DNA of 64,000 bases, from positions 1 to 64,000 of the forward strand of contig CALRIU020000026.1 of NCBI GenBank assembly GCA_943362175.1, written 5' to 3'. The stretch is from UBA4416 sp943362175. Lineage in GTDB: Bacteria > Bacteroidota > Bacteroidia > B-17B0 > Aurantibacillaceae. The notes below the pieces were generated by a model, which made no database searches, was not told the origin of the DNA, and saw only the letters and a list, made by a program, of their open reading frames with translations. The position numbers and the translations under genes were made by a program. Positions 50,192 through 59,491 of the stretch are shown here, one piece after another (within the stretch, counting starts at the first letter, position 1; each line of letters opens with the position of its first letter).

Positions 50192-52672
50192 ATGAAATGT
50201 TGTTTCCTCTTTAGCTTCCTGTTGCTCTGCATCGGCCTGTCGGCGCAGGAACCGAAAGCGATCAAAAAGCAGGCCGATGCCGATTTTAAGGCAAAGAAAT
50301 ATGAAGCCGCGATTGCCGGTTATTCCAGGCTCACGGCTGCCGTTCCGAAGGATGCCGAAGTGTTTTACAACCGTGCGCTAAGCTATGAGAAAACCGGCCA
50401 AACGGAATCGGCGATTGCAGATTACCTGGTATTCCTTGACATTGAAAAAAAGGACAAGGCCGTTCATTTGAAAGTAGCTGACCTATACATGGCACTGGCT
50501 AAGTATAAGGAGGCCAATGAGGTCCTCGAAAAGCTTTTGCTGTTTGATAAAGACCATGTGCCGGCATTACAACGTTCGGCTTACTGCCTGATTAGGCTGA
50601 AGGCCTTTAGCAAGGCGGTGGAAAGAGCCGACCTCGCCATCAAGGAAGATCCGAAAGACGATGGCGAGCTGACCGATGTGGCGCATTATTACAGGGCCAT
50701 TGCCAAAGACAGCCTGCACGATTATGCGGCAGCGTTGACGTCCTACAAAAGGGCCATTGTAATTGTGAAGACCCGCGAGATCAACCGCCTGAAAGCTTTG
50801 CCGAAATACAAACCCTACTACGTGAACCTCGGAAAAGTGCAGAACACCACACGCTCCTACGACGAGGCCATCCAGAATTTTACCGAGGCTATTTCGCTTG
50901 ATATTCCGGATACCATCCAGCCTTCCAATTCAGAGGTTTACTATTACAATAGCTTATCCTATTTTGCGAAGTCAGATTACAATAATTCCATCGGAAATCT
51001 CAACAAGGCCATCGTTCTGAACGGGAAAAGTGCGCAGCTCTTTTTTCAACGTGGTGTGGTATATAAGGCTACCAGCCAGTACCAGAGCGCCATCAGTGAT
51101 TTTACCAAAGCCTCGCTGCTCGACGGAACGAATGCCCTGACCTGCCTCTACAAAGGGCAGTGTGAAATGGAGCTTGGGGATTTCAAGAATGCGATTAAGG
51201 ATTTTAAAGCCTGCCTGAAGCTCGATCCCCCCAACAATGAAGCAAAAAACCTCCTGAAACAGGCCGACTCGAAGTATTACCTCGCCAACAAGGAGAGCGA
51301 TCCGCCACAAATCAAAATTTCTTACCCGGCCATTGATTATAATAATTTCACCAATGTGTATGTGAACCAGATCACCCTCGTGATCGAAGGGCAGATTCTG
51401 GATAAGAGCATGCTTAAATCCATCGTGATCAACGAGCAGGAAAAAGAATTTGATAAGGAAGCCACCAATCCCGAGTTCAGGTTTGTGCTGAAAACGGAGA
51501 ACCTGAAAAAAGTGGAAATGACGGTGACGGATATTTACAACAACGTCAGCACGAAGACGATTAAGATCGGCCACATCGTGAGCGAAACACGCGCCATTGT
51601 GAGCCTCCAGGGGATTATCCTCAGCAACGACGGCTCCGGGAAACCCTTGATCAATAAGCAGATCTTTCTCACCAACCAGAAAGGAGAAGAGTTTTACGAA
51701 GGCAGGACCGATAGCAAGGGTTACTTCATCTTTGAGAACCTGCCGGTGGATAAAGACTACCTGATCCAGGTGGAAGAGAGCGATGCGCAGATGAGGCAGA
51801 CGGGCTTTATACTGGCCGACAAAAGCGGGAAAGCGGTGATGAAATCTTCACCCTCGGCAAACAATAAAAACAGTTTTTCTTTTGAGCTATTGCAGGTAGA
51901 TGCAGCCACGATGAGCCTGATGTCGATTGATGATGTGCCGTTGATGGTCAACATTTCGGGGCGCCTGATGGGCATGACCACCACGCAGGTGCCTTTGCCC
52001 GGCGTCTCGCTTCAATTGGTGAAAGGAAACAACGAGGTCGTGACGCGCAAGACGGACGAGAACGGTTATTTTATGTTTACCAGCCTGAAGCCGGGCGAGA
52101 ATTACTCCTTCCGGATCGACGCCGAAGAGGCGAAAACCATCAATACCAACAAAGTGCTCATCCTCGATTACAAAGGCCAGGTGCTGAAAGTGATCTCGAA
52201 GAACGATGCGGGCTTCTTCGAATACAGGCTGCTGGACATCGAAAAAACGCAGCTCAGCACCATTACAGAGCCCGATCCCTGGGCCAATATCACCTTTGCC
52301 ATTAAGGCCAAGAAAGAGCTGTCGATCATCGAGAACATTTATTACGAATCAGGATCCTTTGCAGTGCCTAAGGCTTCGGAAGCTATTATTGATAAGGCGG
52401 TGGAGGCCCTCAAAGCGAATCCTAAGCTGACCTTGCAGGTAGAGTCGCACACTGATGCGGTGGCCGGCGATGAGTTCAACCTTGACCTTTCGCAGAAAAG
52501 AGCAATGAGCGTGGTAGAATATATTCAGGCTAAAGGCGTCGATAAAAAACGCCTCATTGCCAAAGGTATGGGGGAAACGGCCCTCACCAACCATTGCGCC
52601 AACGGCGTGGATTGCTCGGATGCGGAGCACAAGCAGAACCGGAGAACGGTGTTTAAGCTGATCGCGAATTGA
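50192..52672 (+). CDS. TPR-OmpA envelope protein with regulatory-like domains
   Basis: The 826-aa protein has a signal peptide (about 1-19, ending LSAQ) and a TPR array (about 22-365). An Ig-like region follows (about 375-465), then two carboxypeptidase-type regulatory domains (about 470-560 and 590-690). An OmpA domain ends it (about 705-826) with VESHTDAVAGDEFN and the NRRTVFKL end. It resembles PorE-like proteins that link the T9SS to peptidoglycan, but PorE also carries WD40-type repeats that I do not see. The regulatory segment around NTNKVLILDYKGQ is shared with the OmpA protein at 6135. Confidence 0.85.
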   Translation: MKCCFLFSFLLLCIGLSAQEPKAIKKQADADFKAKKYEAAIAGYSRLTAAVPKDAEVFYNRALSYEKTGQTESAIADYLVFLDIEKKDKAVHLKVADLYMALAKYKEANEVLEKLLLFDKDHVPALQRSAYCLIRLKAFSKAVERADLAIKEDPKDDGELTDVAHYYRAIAKDSLHDYAAALTSYKRAIVIVKTREINRLKALPKYKPYYVNLGKVQNTTRSYDEAIQNFTEAISLDIPDTIQPSNSEVYYYNSLSYFAKSDYNNSIGNLNKAIVLNGKSAQLFFQRGVVYKATSQYQSAISDFTKASLLDGTNALTCLYKGQCEMELGDFKNAIKDFKACLKLDPPNNEAKNLLKQADSKYYLANKESDPPQIKISYPAIDYNNFTNVYVNQITLVIEGQILDKSMLKSIVINEQEKEFDKEATNPEFRFVLKTENLKKVEMTVTDIYNNVSTKTIKIGHIVSETRAIVSLQGIILSNDGSGKPLINKQIFLTNQKGEEFYEGRTDSKGYFIFENLPVDKDYLIQVEESDAQMRQTGFILADKSGKAVMKSSPSANNKNSFSFELLQVDAATMSLMSIDDVPLMVNISGRLMGMTTTQVPLPGVSLQLVKGNNEVVTRKTDENGYFMFTSLKPGENYSFRIDAEEAKTINTNKVLILDYKGQVLKVISKNDAGFFEYRLLDIEKTQLSTITEPDPWANITFAIKAKKELSIIENIYYESGSFAVPKASEAIIDKAVEALKANPKLTLQVESHTDAVAGDEFNLDLSQKRAMSVVEYIQAKGVDKKRLIAKGMGETALTNHCANGVDCSDAEHKQNRRTVFKLIAN

Positions 52673-52674
52673 CA

Positions 52675-52733
52675 GCGTCATTGCGAGCTTAGCGAAGCAA
52701 TCTAACCTCCTGACGCCGGTTCGCCATGACGGA
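52675..52733. repeat. CGTCATTGCGAG-type intergenic repeat
   Basis: CGTCATTGCGAGCTTAGCGA (52676-52695), followed by AGCAATC, forms the conserved half of a repeat family seen in many bacteria. The far end CATGACGG (52725-52732) is inverted to the start. It fills the whole 65-base gap between the TPR-OmpA gene and aroB. Confidence 0.7.
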
Positions 52734-52737
52734 ATCA

Positions 52738-53793
52738 TCAATACATCCCCAGCGCCTCTGCAATCTGCTCTTCCGTAATCCCACTTTTGAGAGTGTAAGC
52801 GCCGATAGAATCAGGTAGCGCAAAATTCAACCGGCCGTCTTCGTTTTTCTTATCATGGAAAATGTATTCAAATAAGAGCTTTTTCGTTTCGGCCGTGAGT
52901 TTGATCTTGGTGTAGATGGCATCGATGTAGCCGCAGATCTCATTCAATTCTTTTTTGGTGATCAGTTTCAGCTGCTGCGCGATCATGCTTTCGATGATCA
53001 TGCCCATGGCAATTGCTTCGCCGTGCAGGATGTCCTTCTTTTGCTTCAACAGCGCGCTTTCCAGGGCATGGCCTACGCTGTGCCCGAAGTTCAGCGATTT
53101 GCGGAGGTCGTTCTCGTGCAGGTCTTTTTTGACAATGGCATTCTTCAATTCGATGGCATGCGTGATCAGCTCCTCCGAATAAAAATGGGCGATGGTATCC
53201 GATTGCCTGATGTCGTTCCAGAAATCAACATCGGCAATGAGCGCAATTTTGATGACCTCTGCATAGCCGTTGCGCACATGCCTTTCCGGCAGGCTTTCGA
53301 GGAACACCGGATTGACGAAAACACCTTTAGGCTCATACGTGGTGCCGATATGGTTTTTGATGTCCTCAAAATCAACCCCTGTTTTTCCGCCGACGCTGGC
53401 GTCTACCATGCTGAGCAGCGTGGTAGGAATATTCACGAAGTCGATGCCGCGCTTGAAGGTAGAGGCCACAAAGCCGCCCAGGTCGGTAATCACGCCCCCG
53501 CCGAGGTTGAGGAGGAGGCTTTTTTTATCGGCTCCCGCATCGGTTAAGGCGCCCCACACCTGCATGCAGGTTTCCATGTTCTTGTGTTGCTCACCGCTTT
53601 CCAGCTCTATGATCTCTGCCTCGTTCAGGATCGGGCAGTTGAAGAGCAGTGTGGGCAGGCAATGCTCAAAGGTATGCTCATCGCAGACCAGGAAATAAGC
53701 TGTATAAGAGCTCTTTTTCAGAAAAGTATTGAGCGCATCGAGGCTTTTTTCGCCAACGTAAACGGAGTAGGAGGTGGATTTAATGACTGACAT
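52738..53793 (-). CDS. aroB: 3-dehydroquinate synthase
   Basis: AroB cyclises DAHP to 3-dehydroquinate in the shikimate pathway. The 351-aa protein shows the NAD-binding GGGVITDLGGFVAS (about 98-111), the substrate loop DASVGGKTGVD (about 132-142) and the zinc ligands Glu and His in RNGYAEVIK and NFGHSVGHALE (about 221-231 for the latter). The start codon is 10 bases after the stop of the cytochrome gene, so the two are cotranscribed, an odd pairing. The length is normal. Confidence 0.95.
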   Translation of the reverse strand: MSVIKSTSYSVYVGEKSLDALNTFLKKSSYTAYFLVCDEHTFEHCLPTLLFNCPILNEAEIIELESGEQHKNMETCMQVWGALTDAGADKKSLLLNLGGGVITDLGGFVASTFKRGIDFVNIPTTLLSMVDASVGGKTGVDFEDIKNHIGTTYEPKGVFVNPVFLESLPERHVRNGYAEVIKIALIADVDFWNDIRQSDTIAHFYSEELITHAIELKNAIVKKDLHENDLRKSLNFGHSVGHALESALLKQKKDILHGEAIAMGMIIESMIAQQLKLITKKELNEICGYIDAIYTKIKLTAETKKLLFEYIFHDKKNEDGRLNFALPDSIGAYTLKSGITEEQIAEALGMY

Positions 53794-53803
53794 AATGAAA
53801 CAA

Positions 53804-55894
53804 TTAATGCATGCCCTGGATCTGTGTGAGGATCTGTTTCGCCTGCTGGTTATTGGGGTTCAGGGCAATGATGCGGTTGAGGTATTTTTTCGATTCGGTA
53901 AAGTCTTTTTTATAAGCATAGAGGCCGGCCAGGTTCATGAGCAGGGGCTCGTAATCCGGATCCAGCTTCAATGCCCGGTTATAGAGGTTTTCGGCTTCAG
54001 CAAGATTTCCCTGCGCCAGCTTTACGTAGCCTAGATTCGTTAAAGCCGATACATGTTTCGGGTGCTCTTTCAGAATCTCGTTGTATTGCTGCATCGCTTC
54101 CGGCAGCTGCTTGTTGGAGGCCAGGGCAGAGGCATATTTATTTCTGAAATCGAGCACAAAAGGCGCAAGCTCTACCGATTTTTTGAAGTAGTTGATGGCA
54201 CGCGGAACGTTGCCGCTTTTGTAGAGCGCCTCGCCAATGCGGTAGCAGGTCCAGGCATGGTCGTTGGCGTAGGAGCTGGTGATGAGCTTTGAGTTTAGAA
54301 CATAGGCATCGCCCAGGCGGTTGATGTAAGTGATGATCTGTCCGAAATTATTCTTTGTGAAATACAACTGCACCAAAGGTTCAAGATTATTTCGCAGGTC
54401 ATTGTCTGTTTTATCCTTTAAATAAAAGGCCGCGCTGTCGAGGTAATATTCCTCATGCTCGAACTTTTCATATTGGTTCAAATAAGCTTTGGCTTTGATG
54501 AGGGGCGCCGGATTTTTTTCGTTGATGGCATACAGGCCGATGAAGGTTTTAAGGCCCTGCTTTTCGGCTTTACTCAGCGGTTTCCGGATGTAGTGGTCGT
54601 GTACCGTCACGTGCGGAATATCAATAGAACCGGAGTTGGGCATGTGGCAGCTCACACAATTCGCTGTTTTCGTAATGCCTTTCTTGCTGCAAAATATCGG
54701 CGTGCTGCCTCCTGTCTCTTTCGTCCTTTCATTTCCTTTGGCTTCGACTTCGCTCAGCTGCCGGGCTGCTCCATGGCATTTCAGGCAGGCATCGTTAAAC
54801 ACGTTCTTGTTCGTCTCCTTCACGCTCACATGAGGGTTGTGGCAGGTGATGCAGGTCAGCGCGTCCTTGTATGGCTTTAATGAATTTTTGGCGGAAGGGT
54901 TCGCGGCTGCCTGTTGCATTGATTTTATAAAGCACTGGCTTTGTTTCAAACGGTCGGCATGCGAGGCCATGATGAATTCATCATCTGCATTTTTATACTT
55001 CGGCAAAAATACCGTCATATAGTCGCTCAGCATCATGCCCGGCTTGAAGTCGTAAAAGGACTTCCCTTCTTTCAGAACGGCGTTGCCCTGCAGGTGGCAG
55101 CGCTGGCAGATGTCGAACTGCCGGTCGATGCTCAGCTTGGCAGGATTCACAATCGTGTAGTCGATGTACTTCGAGGTATCTACCGGCGATTTGGTCTGGC
55201 GCTCGTTTACGTGAATGCTTCCCGGCCCGTGGCAGCGCTCGCAGCCAATACCTTTCTCCACTGCTTTGTATTTATTTTCGGAGCCAAGCACAAAGTCGGG
55301 GTAGGAGTTGTGGCAGCTCATACACTCCAGTCCGATCTTCCGCATAAAGCGGCTGTTGTGCCCATCCTCGAAGCCGGGAGGCAGGTCCCAGGTTTTCTTT
55401 TGGGTGTAAAAAGTCATCGGCATCTGGTTGAGGTAGCCGTTGATGGACTGGATGTGTGAGTTGGTATGCTGCCCGGAGCCAATGATGTAATTCACGGTTT
55501 CCAGCCGTTTGTAAATGGTGTCTCTTCCTTTGAGCCTGTACTCCAGGAAGCGCAGGCTGTCGTTTTCCCAGAAGGCCTTGTAATAGAAATCGCCGATCTT
55601 GTCGTGCACCACCGAGCTGTGGTAATCTCCGGCCGATTTCTGGCGTGTGGCCAGGTCGAAGGACTTGCCCATGCCCGTTTCGATAAAGCTCTTGTAAATA
55701 TCCATGTGGCATTGCCTGCAGGTATTGATGCCCACGTACCTGGCAGAATCCGCATGGTTGAGGTAAAGCAGGCTGTCTGTTTTTGGAGTGGTATTGCTTA
55801 CTACCGGTTTCTCGGGATCGCAGCTATACAAGCCCGCAGACAGGACGATGGCAAAGAAGACGGTTATATAGGCAAAGTAGCGGATGGCTTGAAT
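53804..55894 (-). CDS. seven-haem cytochrome c lipoprotein with C-terminal TPRs
   Basis: Seven CxxCH haem sites are present: CRQCH, CMSCH, CERCH, CQRCH, CITCH, CLKCH and CVSCH, within about residues 55-430. Two tetratricopeptide blocks follow (about 450-690). A lipoprotein signal peptide (ending LYSC) precedes them, but the only ATG/GTG/TTG in frame is TTG 55831, which is inside the signal peptide. The full signal needs an ATT start at 55894, giving 696 aa. It is probably an outer-membrane or periplasmic electron carrier with a protein-binding tail; the electron partner is unknown. aroB follows after 10 bases. Confidence 0.82.
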   Translation of the reverse strand: MQAIRYFAYITVFFAIVLSAGLYSCDPEKPVVSNTTPKTDSLLYLNHADSARYVGINTCRQCHMDIYKSFIETGMGKSFDLATRQKSAGDYHSSVVHDKIGDFYYKAFWENDSLRFLEYRLKGRDTIYKRLETVNYIIGSGQHTNSHIQSINGYLNQMPMTFYTQKKTWDLPPGFEDGHNSRFMRKIGLECMSCHNSYPDFVLGSENKYKAVEKGIGCERCHGPGSIHVNERQTKSPVDTSKYIDYTIVNPAKLSIDRQFDICQRCHLQGNAVLKEGKSFYDFKPGMMLSDYMTVFLPKYKNADDEFIMASHADRLKQSQCFIKSMQQAAANPSAKNSLKPYKDALTCITCHNPHVSVKETNKNVFNDACLKCHGAARQLSEVEAKGNERTKETGGSTPIFCSKKGITKTANCVSCHMPNSGSIDIPHVTVHDHYIRKPLSKAEKQGLKTFIGLYAINEKNPAPLIKAKAYLNQYEKFEHEEYYLDSAAFYLKDKTDNDLRNNLEPLVQLYFTKNNFGQIITYINRLGDAYVLNSKLITSSYANDHAWTCYRIGEALYKSGNVPRAINYFKKSVELAPFVLDFRNKYASALASNKQLPEAMQQYNEILKEHPKHVSALTNLGYVKLAQGNLAEAENLYNRALKLDPDYEPLLMNLAGLYAYKKDFTESKKYLNRIIALNPNNQQAKQILTQIQGMH

Positions 55895-55988
55895 TTTCCC
55901 TAAAGATAAACAACAATTTTTTCTTTTCCGGTGCTAAGGTATAAAGACGGCGATGCTGCGCCAAACAAAGTACTTTACTCGTACCTGG

Positions 55989-56105
55989 GCGTGCCGGCGC
56001 AAAGTACAGGCGCCGTCAGGCTTTCCGTTGCAATCTTTTTGCCGCAATCGGCTGCGCTCAGTGGCCGGCAAAAAGGATTTCCACTGCTTCCGATAGCTAT
56101 CGGAA
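55989..56105. repeat. repeat-like intergenic block with perfect palindrome
   Basis: This GC-rich block in the long gene-free stretch 55895-56387 holds GGCGTGCCGGCGC, CAGGCTTTCCGTTGCAATC and AAAAAGGATTTCCACTGC, then the perfect 18-base palindrome TTCCGATAGCTATCGGAA (56088-56105). It looks like a worn member of a dispersed repeat family. No protein is encoded. Confidence 0.5.
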
Positions 56106-56160
56106 CCTTCACGCGGGTAGGCCATAAAAACGAGGGCTTAGTTTCCTGTGTATGAGATTA

Positions 56161-56258
56161 GCCCAGCGCGAGGGATTGTCGCGTAAATCCTTCGCATAGC
56201 GTCAGCGTATGCGAAGATTGAAGCAAAAGCCCGGTTCGGCTCCCGCCGGACGCGCCCC
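56161..56258 (-). repeat. dispersed intergenic repeat, copy C (diverged)
   Basis: On the minus strand it starts GGGGCGCGTCCGGCGGG and ends TCCCTCGCGCTGGGC, the same frame as copies A and B, but the middle is different. The middle holds an inverted pair CTTCGCATA (56190-56198) and TATGCGAAG (56208-56216). It completes the 55895-56387 gap; the remaining bases up to 56387 are AT rich with no gene. Confidence 0.55.
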
Positions 56259-56387
56259 AAAAAAACATCTAATCTGTATTGGGTTTTCCCCAAAAAAATG
56301 AAATCTTTTCGGTTGGTTTACAGGTAATTAAAAGCTACGATTTATAGCAATAATTTGCTACGTTTTTCGTTAACTTTACTAAGATCT

Positions 56388-56918
56388 ATGAAGATGAAAG
56401 ATACCATATTTACAGAAGAGATCGTTCTAAATAAGATTTACACGATCCGCGGGCAGAAAGTGATGCTCGACAGGGACCTGGCTACATTGTACGGGATAGA
56501 AACCAAGCGGTTGAAAGAAGCCGTAAGAAGACACATCAGCCGTTTTCCGGAAGATTTTATGTTTGAGCTCAACGAAACCGAATTTCATAATTGGAGGACG
56601 CAGTTTGCGACCTCCAAATCGGATAAAATGGGTTTAAGAATTGCCCCGATGGTATTTACCGAATACGGCATCCTGATGCTGTCGGGAATTCTGAACAGTG
56701 AAAAAGCCATTGAGGTCAATATCAAAATTATGCGGATTTTTGTTAAAATCAGGAAATTGTTGCTCGATAATGTCGATTTACGCCTGATTATGGAGGAAAT
56801 TAAGAAAAAAACGGAGGATAATACCAAGAGCATCGAGCTGCTCTTTCAATACTTCGATCAACTGATTGAACAGCAGCAAAATCCACCCGAACGTAAACAA
56901 ATTGGTTTTGGAAGATAA
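56388..56918 (+). CDS. ORF6N-domain protein
   Basis: The 176-aa protein has an ORF6N DNA-binding domain (about 15-100) with YTIRGQKVMLDRDLATLYG, FTEYGILMLSGIL and a basic, helical C-terminal part (LLLDNVDLRLIMEEIKKKTE). ORF6N proteins come from phages and mobile elements but occur as lone genes in many Bacteroidota. The frame from TTG 56355 is rejected because it lies in the AT-rich promoter. It may regulate a nearby gene or be a domesticated phage remnant. Confidence 0.82.
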   Translation: MKMKDTIFTEEIVLNKIYTIRGQKVMLDRDLATLYGIETKRLKEAVRRHISRFPEDFMFELNETEFHNWRTQFATSKSDKMGLRIAPMVFTEYGILMLSGILNSEKAIEVNIKIMRIFVKIRKLLLDNVDLRLIMEEIKKKTEDNTKSIELLFQYFDQLIEQQQNPPERKQIGFGR

Positions 56919-56944
56919 ACAAATTGATTTTGAAACAGATAAAA

Positions 56945-56975
56945 TTGCTTAACTGCCTAATAGTTCGTACTTTTG
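56945..56975 (+). promoter_or_regulatory. promoter of typA
   Basis: TTG (56945-56947), a 20-base spacer and TACTTTTG (56968-56975) form a full-consensus Bacteroidota promoter 19 bases before the ATG at 56995. Confidence 0.75.
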
Positions 56976-56994
56976 CGGCCTCAAAAAAACAAAC

Positions 56995-58806
56995 ATGTCA
57001 GAAATCAGAAACATTGCCATTATTGCCCACGTCGATCACGGCAAAACAACGCTAGTAGATAAAATTTTACACCAGTGTAACTTATTCAGGGAAAACCAAG
57101 CATCAGGAGAGTTGATTCTTGATAATAATGACCTGGAGCGTGAACGTGGGATCACTATTTTGGCTAAAAACGTTTCGGTAACCTATAAAGGAACCAAGAT
57201 CAACATCATTGACACACCGGGTCACGCCGACTTTGGAGGCGAGGTGGAGCGTACGCTCAACATGGCGGATGGTGTGATCTTACTGGTGGATGCCTTTGAG
57301 GGACCAATGCCTCAAACGCGTTTCGTAACTCAAAAAGCGATTGCCGCCGGAAAGAAAGCCATTGTGGTGATCAACAAAGTGGATAAGCCAAACTGCCGCC
57401 CGGAAGAAGTGCATGACCAGGTATTCGACCTGTTCTTTAACCTGGATGCCACCGAAGAACAGCTGGACTTCCCGACCGTTTACGGATCGAGCAAGCAAGG
57501 CTGGATGGGCCCTGATTACAAAACGCCTACCACCGACATTACCTATTTGCTGGACACGATCCTGGAAAATATCCCGACAGCTCCTGAGCGTGTGGGAACC
57601 TTACAGATCCAGATCACTTCCCTCGATTACTCGTCTTTCATCGGCCGTATCGCCGTAGGCCGTGTGTACCGCGGGATCATTAAGGAAAATATGCCGGTAA
57701 GCGTTGTTAAACGCGATGGCCGGATCCAGAAATCCCGCATCAAGGAGCTCTTTGTATTTGAAGGCCTTGGTAAAGTAAAAGTGACCGAAGTACAAACCGG
57801 TGATATCTGTGCCTTTACAGGGATCGAAGGCTTCGAGATCGGCGATACCGTTGCTGATTTCGAAAACCCGGAAGCGATGCCGACTATGAAGATCGATGAG
57901 CCGACGATGAGTATGTTATTTACCATCAACAACTCTCCTTTCTTCGGTAAAGACGGCAAATTTGTGACTTCCCGCCACTTACGCGACCGCTTGTACAAAG
58001 AATTGGAAAAAAACCTCGCCATGCGCGTGGAAGAAACCTCTTCCCCTGATTCTTACCTGGTGTTTGGCCGTGGGATCCTGCATTTATCGGTATTGATCGA
58101 AACGATGCGCCGCGAAGGCTACGAGCTTCAGCTGGGCCAGCCGCAGGTAATCGTGAAAGAGATCGACGGCGAAAAATGCGAGCCGATCGAGGTATTAACG
58201 GTAGACGTGCCTCAGGAGTCAGCTTCCAAGGTAATCGACCTGGTAACGCAGCGTAAAGGAAACTTACTGATCATGGAAGCGAAAGGCGATTTAACGCACA
58301 TCGAGTTCGAGATTCCTTCACGCGGTATCATCGGCTTACGTAACAACGTATTGACGGCGACAGCCGGTGAGGCCATCATGGCACACCGCTTCAAGGATTA
58401 CGAGCCATGGAAAGGCCCTATCCCAAGCCGTATTGCCGGTGTATTGATCAGCAAGGACAAAGGAACGGCGGTAGCGTATTCTATTGATAAATTACAGGAT
58501 CGCGGTAAGTTCTTCATCGAAGCCGGTGAGGAGATCTACCCGGGCATGGTGATCGGTGAGCACATCCGTCCGGATGACTTAGTGGTGAACGTATGTACGG
58601 AGAAGCAATTAACGAACATGCGTGCATCGGGTACCGATGATAAAATGCGTATCGTGCCAAAGATCAAATTCAGCCTTGAAGAGGCGATGGAATACATCCA
58701 GGGCGATGAGTATGTAGAGATCACGCCTAACTTTATCCGTCTGCGTAAAATTTACCTCGACGAGAACGAACGCAAGCGTATGGGTAAAACCTTAGTCTCC
58801 AAATAA
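56995..58806 (+). CDS. typA: translational GTPase TypA/BipA
   Basis: TypA is a ribosome-associated GTPase needed for stress and cold growth and for late 50S assembly. The 603-aa protein has the P-loop AHVDHGKTT (10-18), switch II DTPGHADF (about 73-80) and NKVD (about 126-129), then EF-G-like domains II, III and V and the TypA-specific C-terminal domain. No deletion is seen. The codon use is richer in AT-ending codons than the neighbours, as in highly expressed genes. Confidence 0.96.
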   Translation: MSEIRNIAIIAHVDHGKTTLVDKILHQCNLFRENQASGELILDNNDLERERGITILAKNVSVTYKGTKINIIDTPGHADFGGEVERTLNMADGVILLVDAFEGPMPQTRFVTQKAIAAGKKAIVVINKVDKPNCRPEEVHDQVFDLFFNLDATEEQLDFPTVYGSSKQGWMGPDYKTPTTDITYLLDTILENIPTAPERVGTLQIQITSLDYSSFIGRIAVGRVYRGIIKENMPVSVVKRDGRIQKSRIKELFVFEGLGKVKVTEVQTGDICAFTGIEGFEIGDTVADFENPEAMPTMKIDEPTMSMLFTINNSPFFGKDGKFVTSRHLRDRLYKELEKNLAMRVEETSSPDSYLVFGRGILHLSVLIETMRREGYELQLGQPQVIVKEIDGEKCEPIEVLTVDVPQESASKVIDLVTQRKGNLLIMEAKGDLTHIEFEIPSRGIIGLRNNVLTATAGEAIMAHRFKDYEPWKGPIPSRIAGVLISKDKGTAVAYSIDKLQDRGKFFIEAGEEIYPGMVIGEHIRPDDLVVNVCTEKQLTNMRASGTDDKMRIVPKIKFSLEEAMEYIQGDEYVEITPNFIRLRKIYLDENERKRMGKTLVSK

Positions 58807-58850
58807 TTAGTCTTGCTCTGACCCTTGTCAAAGCACACAGACGAAGCTAT

Positions 58851-58888
58851 AAAGGCAAAGAAAATCATGTGTTTTTCTTTGCCTTTTT
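58851..58888 (+). terminator. terminator of typA
   Basis: AAAGGCAAAGAAAA (58851-58864) and TTTTCTTTGCCTTT (58873-58886) form a 14-base stem, followed by T residues. Confidence 0.85.
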
Positions 58889-58993
58889 GTATGATACAGG
58901 ATAGACTCTGTGCCGCTACTCTTTCAAAAACGGGAGGCGGTGCTGTGTAATCCTTAAATTTTTAGTGATATTTACACTTGACTTTAATTCTGA

Positions 58994-59449
58994 ATGAAAC
59001 CATCGTTTGATGACATCTATATGGACCTGGCCGAGAAGCTGGCTCTGCGCTCGCATTGTGTGAGGGCGCAGGTAGGTGCTGTGCTTACCAAGGACACGCG
59101 CATTGTGTCGCTGGGCTACAACGGTCCGCCGGCAGGCACCCACAACTGCGACGAGGAATGGCCGGAAGAAGGCTGTGCCAGGGATAGCAAGGGCAGCTGC
59201 TCGCTGGCGCTGCACGCCGAGCAGAATGCCATCCTCTACGCCGTGAAAAACAATATGTCGATTGAGGGGACAACCCTGTATGTGACCTTATCGCCCTGCA
59301 TTGCCTGTGCAAGGGTTATTTTCAGCACCGGCATCCGTAAGGTATTTTATAAAAACAGCTATGCCGAATACAAGAAAATTCCGACCGACGAAGGCGTTGA
59401 ATTTTTGAAAAAATTCGGTGTGGAAGTGATCCGTTACCCGCACCCTTAA
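58994..59449 (+). CDS. dCMP/cytidine deaminase-family protein (ComEB-like)
   Basis: The 151-aa protein has the zinc site HAE (74-76) and PCIAC (101-105) of the deoxycytidylate deaminase family, with the extra region CARDSKGS seen in dCMP deaminases. It likely makes dUMP from dCMP for thymidylate synthesis. Length and motif order fit well. It follows the typA terminator with its own promoter region of about 100 bases, and the next gene starts 42 bases on. Confidence 0.9.
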   Translation: MKPSFDDIYMDLAEKLALRSHCVRAQVGAVLTKDTRIVSLGYNGPPAGTHNCDEEWPEEGCARDSKGSCSLALHAEQNAILYAVKNNMSIEGTTLYVTLSPCIACARVIFSTGIRKVFYKNSYAEYKKIPTDEGVEFLKKFGVEVIRYPHP

Positions 59450-59491
59450 AAGGCAGTTCGCAGACCGTTATACCACTAAAAAATTTTGAGT

